From NCBI GenBank assembly GCA_965213905.1, contig OZ243922.1, forward strand, positions 3,027,443 to 3,091,442: 64,000 nucleotides of DNA, read 5' to 3'. The notes beneath the pieces are model-generated. The model ran no database searches. It was not told the origin of the DNA and saw nothing but the letters and a program-made list of their open reading frames with translations. Below, piece after piece: positions 59,350 through 64,000 of the stretch. Positions within the stretch are counted from its first letter, which is position 1. Each line of letters begins with the position of its first letter. Both the position numbers and the translations under genes were made by a program. The DNA comes from SIRX01 sp965213905. Its GTDB lineage: Bacteria; Actinomycetota; Rubrobacteria; Rubrobacterales; Rubrobacteraceae.

Positions 59350-60615
59350 ATGACGGAAACCACTGAGAACGCCACCCGTGAGCTAACAATGAAGGATTTC
59401 TTCCGCGAGGAGAACGGCGAAGTCGTTCCCATCGACGAGGGAGTCCTTATAGATTTCAAGGACGGAGACATAGTCGAGGGCGAGGTCGTCCGCATAGACA
59501 AGGAAGAAGTCCTCGTAGACATCGGCTACAAGTCCGAGGGTGTGATCCCGAGCAACGAGCTCACCATCCGCAAAGGAACCGACCCGAACGACATCGTCGA
59601 ACTCGGCCAGCAACTAGAGGCGCTGGTACTCCAGAAAGAGGACGCCGACGGGCGCCTGATCCTCTCGGCCAAGCGGGCGGCTTTCGAGCGGGCCTGGAAC
59701 CGCATCGAAGAATCCTACAACGAGCAGGAAACTGTCAAGGGGCCGGTAATCGAGATCGTCAAGGGCGGCCTCATAATAGACATCGGGCTCCGCGGCTTCC
59801 TGCCGGCGAGCCTGGTGGATATCCGGCGTGTCCGCAACCTGGAGGCTTTTACCGGCGAGACGCTGGAGGCCAAGGTCATAGAGTTGAACCGTTCCCGCAA
59901 CAACGTCGTCCTCTCCCGCCGGGCGGTACTGGAAGAGGAGCGTAAGGAAGAGCGCGACCGCATCCTCACGAACCTGGAAGAGGGTGAGATCGTCACGGGT
60001 GTCGTCTCGAACCTGGTGGACTTCGGGGCTTTCGTGGACCTGGAAGGTATAGACGGCCTGATCCACATAAGCGAGCTTTCGTGGAACCACGTTGACCATC
60101 CGAGCGAGGTGGTCGAGGTCGGCGAAGAGGTCGAGGTCAAGGTTCTGGAAGTGGACCGGGACCGGGAGCGCATCTCGCTCGGCCTCAAGCAGACCCGCAA
60201 GGACCCGTGGCAGGAGATCGTCGAGCAGGTCAACATTGGCGAGAGCATCAAGGGCCGCATCACCAAGTTGGTGTCTTTCGGCGCGTTCGTCGAGGTTGCC
60301 GAGGGTGTAGAGGGCCTGATCCACATAAGCGAGCTCGCCGAGCACCACGTCGAGACGCCGGACGAGATCGTACGCAGCGGCGACGAGGTGGAGGCCCGCA
60401 TCATAGACGTTGACGCCAAGCGCCGGCGGCTCTCGCTCTCCCTGCGGCCGAAGAAAGAGGAGCGCGAGGAACGCGAAGACCGTCCGCGCCGCGAGGATCG
60501 TCCGCGCCGGGAAGACCGTCCCCGCCGCGACGCCGAGCCGCGCCAGGAGCGTCAGTCCAGCGGCCTCCGTACGGGCGCCTTCGACAAGCTCAGCGACCTG
60601 GACTTGGGAGAATAG
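59350..60615 (+). CDS. rpsA: 30S ribosomal protein S1
   Basis: A 421-residue S1 protein with four S1/OB repeats (DGDIVEGEVVRIDKEEVLVDIG; TVKGPVIEIVKGGLIIDIG; GEIVTGVVSNLVDFGAFVDL; GESIKGRITKLVSFGAFVEV), binding mRNA at the ribosome. The first two are more divergent and the last two end in DGLIHISELSW- and EGLIHISELAEH-type motifs. The C-terminal tail is rich in Glu-Arg repeats (EDRPRRED), common in actinobacterial S1. Four repeats are fewer than the six of E. coli but normal for Gram-positives. ATG is 11 bp after AAGGAGAAGG. Confidence 0.96.
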   Translation: MTETTENATRELTMKDFFREENGEVVPIDEGVLIDFKDGDIVEGEVVRIDKEEVLVDIGYKSEGVIPSNELTIRKGTDPNDIVELGQQLEALVLQKEDADGRLILSAKRAAFERAWNRIEESYNEQETVKGPVIEIVKGGLIIDIGLRGFLPASLVDIRRVRNLEAFTGETLEAKVIELNRSRNNVVLSRRAVLEEERKEERDRILTNLEEGEIVTGVVSNLVDFGAFVDLEGIDGLIHISELSWNHVDHPSEVVEVGEEVEVKVLEVDRDRERISLGLKQTRKDPWQEIVEQVNIGESIKGRITKLVSFGAFVEVAEGVEGLIHISELAEHHVETPDEIVRSGDEVEARIIDVDAKRRRLSLSLRPKKEEREEREDRPRREDRPRREDRPRRDAEPRQERQSSGLRTGAFDKLSDLDLGE

Positions 60616-60650
60616 ACCCCAAAACGTTGGGCAACGCGGGTGGAGGGCCG

Positions 60651-61262
60651 GTGACCATCGCTGTCACCGGCCCTTTCGCTTGCGGCAAAAGCACCTTTGT
60701 AGAAATGCTCGGTGAACAGGGGGCTGAGACCGTATCGGCGGACGAGATCGTCCACGACCTGCTCGCCTCGGACCCGGATACGGTAGGGCGGGTCGCGGGG
60801 CGATTCGGGGATGAAGTGCGGGGCGAGCCGGGAATAGACCGCAAAGCCCTGGGCGAAAAAGTCTTCGGGGATCCAGAAGCCTTGCAGGACCTCGAAAACA
60901 TCCTTCATCCCCGCGTGCGGGACGAAACAGACCGGCGGTCGGAGGCTTCGGAGGCCGCCGTTTACGTGGCCGAGATACCATTGCTCTTTGAAGGTGGACG
61001 CAGTGGGGGTTTCGACCTCACGGTAGCTGTTACGGCCCCCGGGTGGCGGCGGCGCGAATGGTCCGAAGAGCGTGGCGTCGGGGAGGCGCAGCGCCGGGCG
61101 ATAGAAGAACGCCAGCTTTCGGGTGAAGAAAAAGCCCGCCGGGCGGATTTCGTGGTGGTAAACGACGTGGGGCTGGATAAACTCAGGGTACAGGCTAAAA
61201 ACCTCTTGAAGAAGGTCGAGACCGGGGGCTACCACGGCGATATACACGCGGAAGAAGCATAG
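60651..61262 (+). CDS. coaE: Dephospho-CoA kinase
   Basis: It phosphorylates dephospho-CoA in the last step of CoA synthesis. The P-loop GPFACGKSTF, the SADEIVHDLL block, HPRVRDE and VAEIPLLFEGG are present. The P-loop has FACGKS in place of the usual IGSGKS, but the Lys and Ser are kept. I chose GTG 60651 (VTIAVTG) over a TTG at 60627; a GGAGGG site lies near it. It follows rpsA by 35 bp, so the two are likely co-transcribed. The end overlaps a possible upstream start of the next gene. Confidence 0.92.
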   Translation: MTIAVTGPFACGKSTFVEMLGEQGAETVSADEIVHDLLASDPDTVGRVAGRFGDEVRGEPGIDRKALGEKVFGDPEALQDLENILHPRVRDETDRRSEASEAAVYVAEIPLLFEGGRSGGFDLTVAVTAPGWRRREWSEERGVGEAQRRAIEERQLSGEEKARRADFVVVNDVGLDKLRVQAKNLLKKVETGGYHGDIHAEEA

Positions 61263-61293
61263 GCACGAAAGGTCGCGGGTCCGCCGCAAGCGG

Positions 61294-61834
61294 GTGTTTT
61301 TCGTCGTTGTGATACTCGCCGTTGGGCTGCTGCTCTCGCCGTTTATCTTACAAATTCCGGACACCCTCCAAAAGGTCGTATACCCCTTAAAGTACGAGGC
61401 GGCCATTCGTCAGGCGAGCCAGGAGCACGGCCTGGAACCGGCTTTCGTGGCCGGGGTGGTTTACACGGAGAGCCGGTTCAGGCCGGAAGCGGAGTCTTCC
61501 CAGGGCGCTTTGGGTTTGATGCAGGTGATGCCGGAGACGGCGGCCTTCGTGCAAGAGCGGAGCGGCGTCCGGGGTGACTATCAAGACCCGCGCGTAAACC
61601 TGCAAATGGGCACCTGGTATCTCAGCTACTTAAGCGAGAAGTACGAGGAATACGAGAGACACGACAGGCTAACACTCGCGGCGTACAACTCGGGCCAGGG
61701 CCGGGTGGACGGTTGGATCTCCCAGGAGGGCTTCGATATAGAGCGCGATATACCGTTTGAAGAGACCCGCGCGTACGTGGACAACGTGTTGGAGGCCCGC
61801 GGTGTATACCGTGACCTCTACGGAGAGGATTTGA

Positions 61835-61845
<11 letters not shown>
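61294..61845 (+). CDS. Lytic transglycosylase (SLT family), membrane-anchored
   Basis: It cleaves peptidoglycan strands. An N-terminal membrane segment (VVVILAVGLLLSPFIL) is followed by the SLT domain with catalytic Glu in YTESRFRPEAESSQGALGLMQVMPETA and the YNSGQGRVDGW motif. The visible canonical start, GTG 61294, has no ribosome site and gives no basic N-region; the frame is open upstream to the ATA at 61240 with the basic residues YTRKKHRHERSRVRRKR, which suits a membrane anchor better. It overlaps coaE in that case. Four bases before its stop is the uvrB GTG. Confidence 0.9.
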
Positions 61846-63835
<1,990 letters not shown>

Positions 63836-63854
63836 TTAGTTGTAGGGTAGGCAT

Positions 63855-63944
63855 ATGGCGGACCTACTCGGACGCTTACTACAACTTTTTCTAGAGAACG
63901 TACCGCTTGAAGGCCTTTTCATCGAAGCAGTAGCCCGCCTGTAA
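63855..63944 (+). CDS. Candidate 29-residue peptide downstream of uvrB
   Basis: A short frame starting ATG 63855 (MADLLGRLLQLFLEN...) with GTAGGGTAG upstream, a weak ribosome site. The composition is amphipathic and leucine-rich. No family recognised; chance is not excluded. The remaining sequence to 64000 shows no gene. Confidence 0.2.
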   Translation: MADLLGRLLQLFLENVPLEGLFIEAVARL

Positions 63945-64000
63945 CGGCGGCGTACTTTAGTTTCAGCCCCAGGGGGGCCAGCGGGCAGTAGACGCGCAGC

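Noticed and set aside
61180..61215. CTCAGGGTACAGGCTAAAAACC inside coaE as a further CCTGANN repeat
   Set aside because: It is in-frame coding for a normal kinase C-terminus and matches the family only loosely.

Overview
The window looks like a chromosomal segment of a high-GC actinomycete, most probably a Rubrobacter-like member of the Rubrobacteria. This rests on recognition only: GC-rich DNA that still uses ATA for isoleucine, GTG/TTG starts behind good Shine-Dalgarno sites, a Taq-like DNA polymerase I, a glyoxylate shunt, and a carotenoid-to-retinal operon.

Region 1 (1-18.6 kb) may be the right part of a genomic island. It holds an SRAP-family DNA-protein crosslink sensor, a DinG-type Fe-S helicase gene split by a complete group II intron with its RT/maturase-HNH protein, several unknown genes, agmatinase with a sodium symporter, an AbgB/AbgT-like hydrolase and transporter pair, a GltP-type symporter, and sulfotransferase, hydrolase and SDR genes. 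It ends at 18560-18605 in the 3' part of a tRNA-His gene, next to short direct repeats, as expected for an integrase attachment scar.

Region 2 (18.6-31.4 kb) carries a 29-residue membrane peptide, an LMW phosphatase overlapping a fructosamine-kinase-like gene, an isocitrate/isopropylmalate dehydrogenase, a LysR regulator, malate synthase and isocitrate lyase. A promoter with an overlapping inverted repeat precedes isocitrate lyase. Next is a small foreign-looking patch (26.2-27.8 kb) in which two consecutive genes each have one in-frame TGA, plus a gene with a ParS/MbcA-like C-terminus. MFS, MDR and acyl-CoA dehydrogenase genes follow.

Region 3 (31.5-43.6 kb) is a fatty-acid degradation locus: acyl-CoA ligase, PadR regulator, FadN-like hydroxyacyl-CoA dehydrogenase/enoyl-CoA hydratase, thiolase and an MBL-fold hydrolase. 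PQQ-type sugar dehydrogenase, ClpS, and an acyl-CoA synthetase / PhzF / enoyl-CoA hydratase operon follow. A CCTGANN-type repeat family sits in the gaps at gene 3' ends between 20 and 40.5 kb.

Region 4 (43.6-54.8 kb) has a glycoside cluster (GH38 mannosidase, aldo/keto reductase, TIM-barrel isomerase, GH1 beta-glucosidase, PfpI). Then come three genes joined by ATGA overlaps: lycopene cyclase, Brp/Blh beta-carotene dioxygenase and a lipoprotein nuclease. This implies retinal synthesis, although no opsin lies in the window.

Region 5 (54.8-64 kb) is core genome: two tandem paralogous small proteins, pterin dehydratase, inorganic pyrophosphatase, tRNA-Leu(CAA), polA, rpsA, coaE, a lytic transglycosylase and uvrB. 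No rRNA, CRISPR array or recombinase gene was seen.
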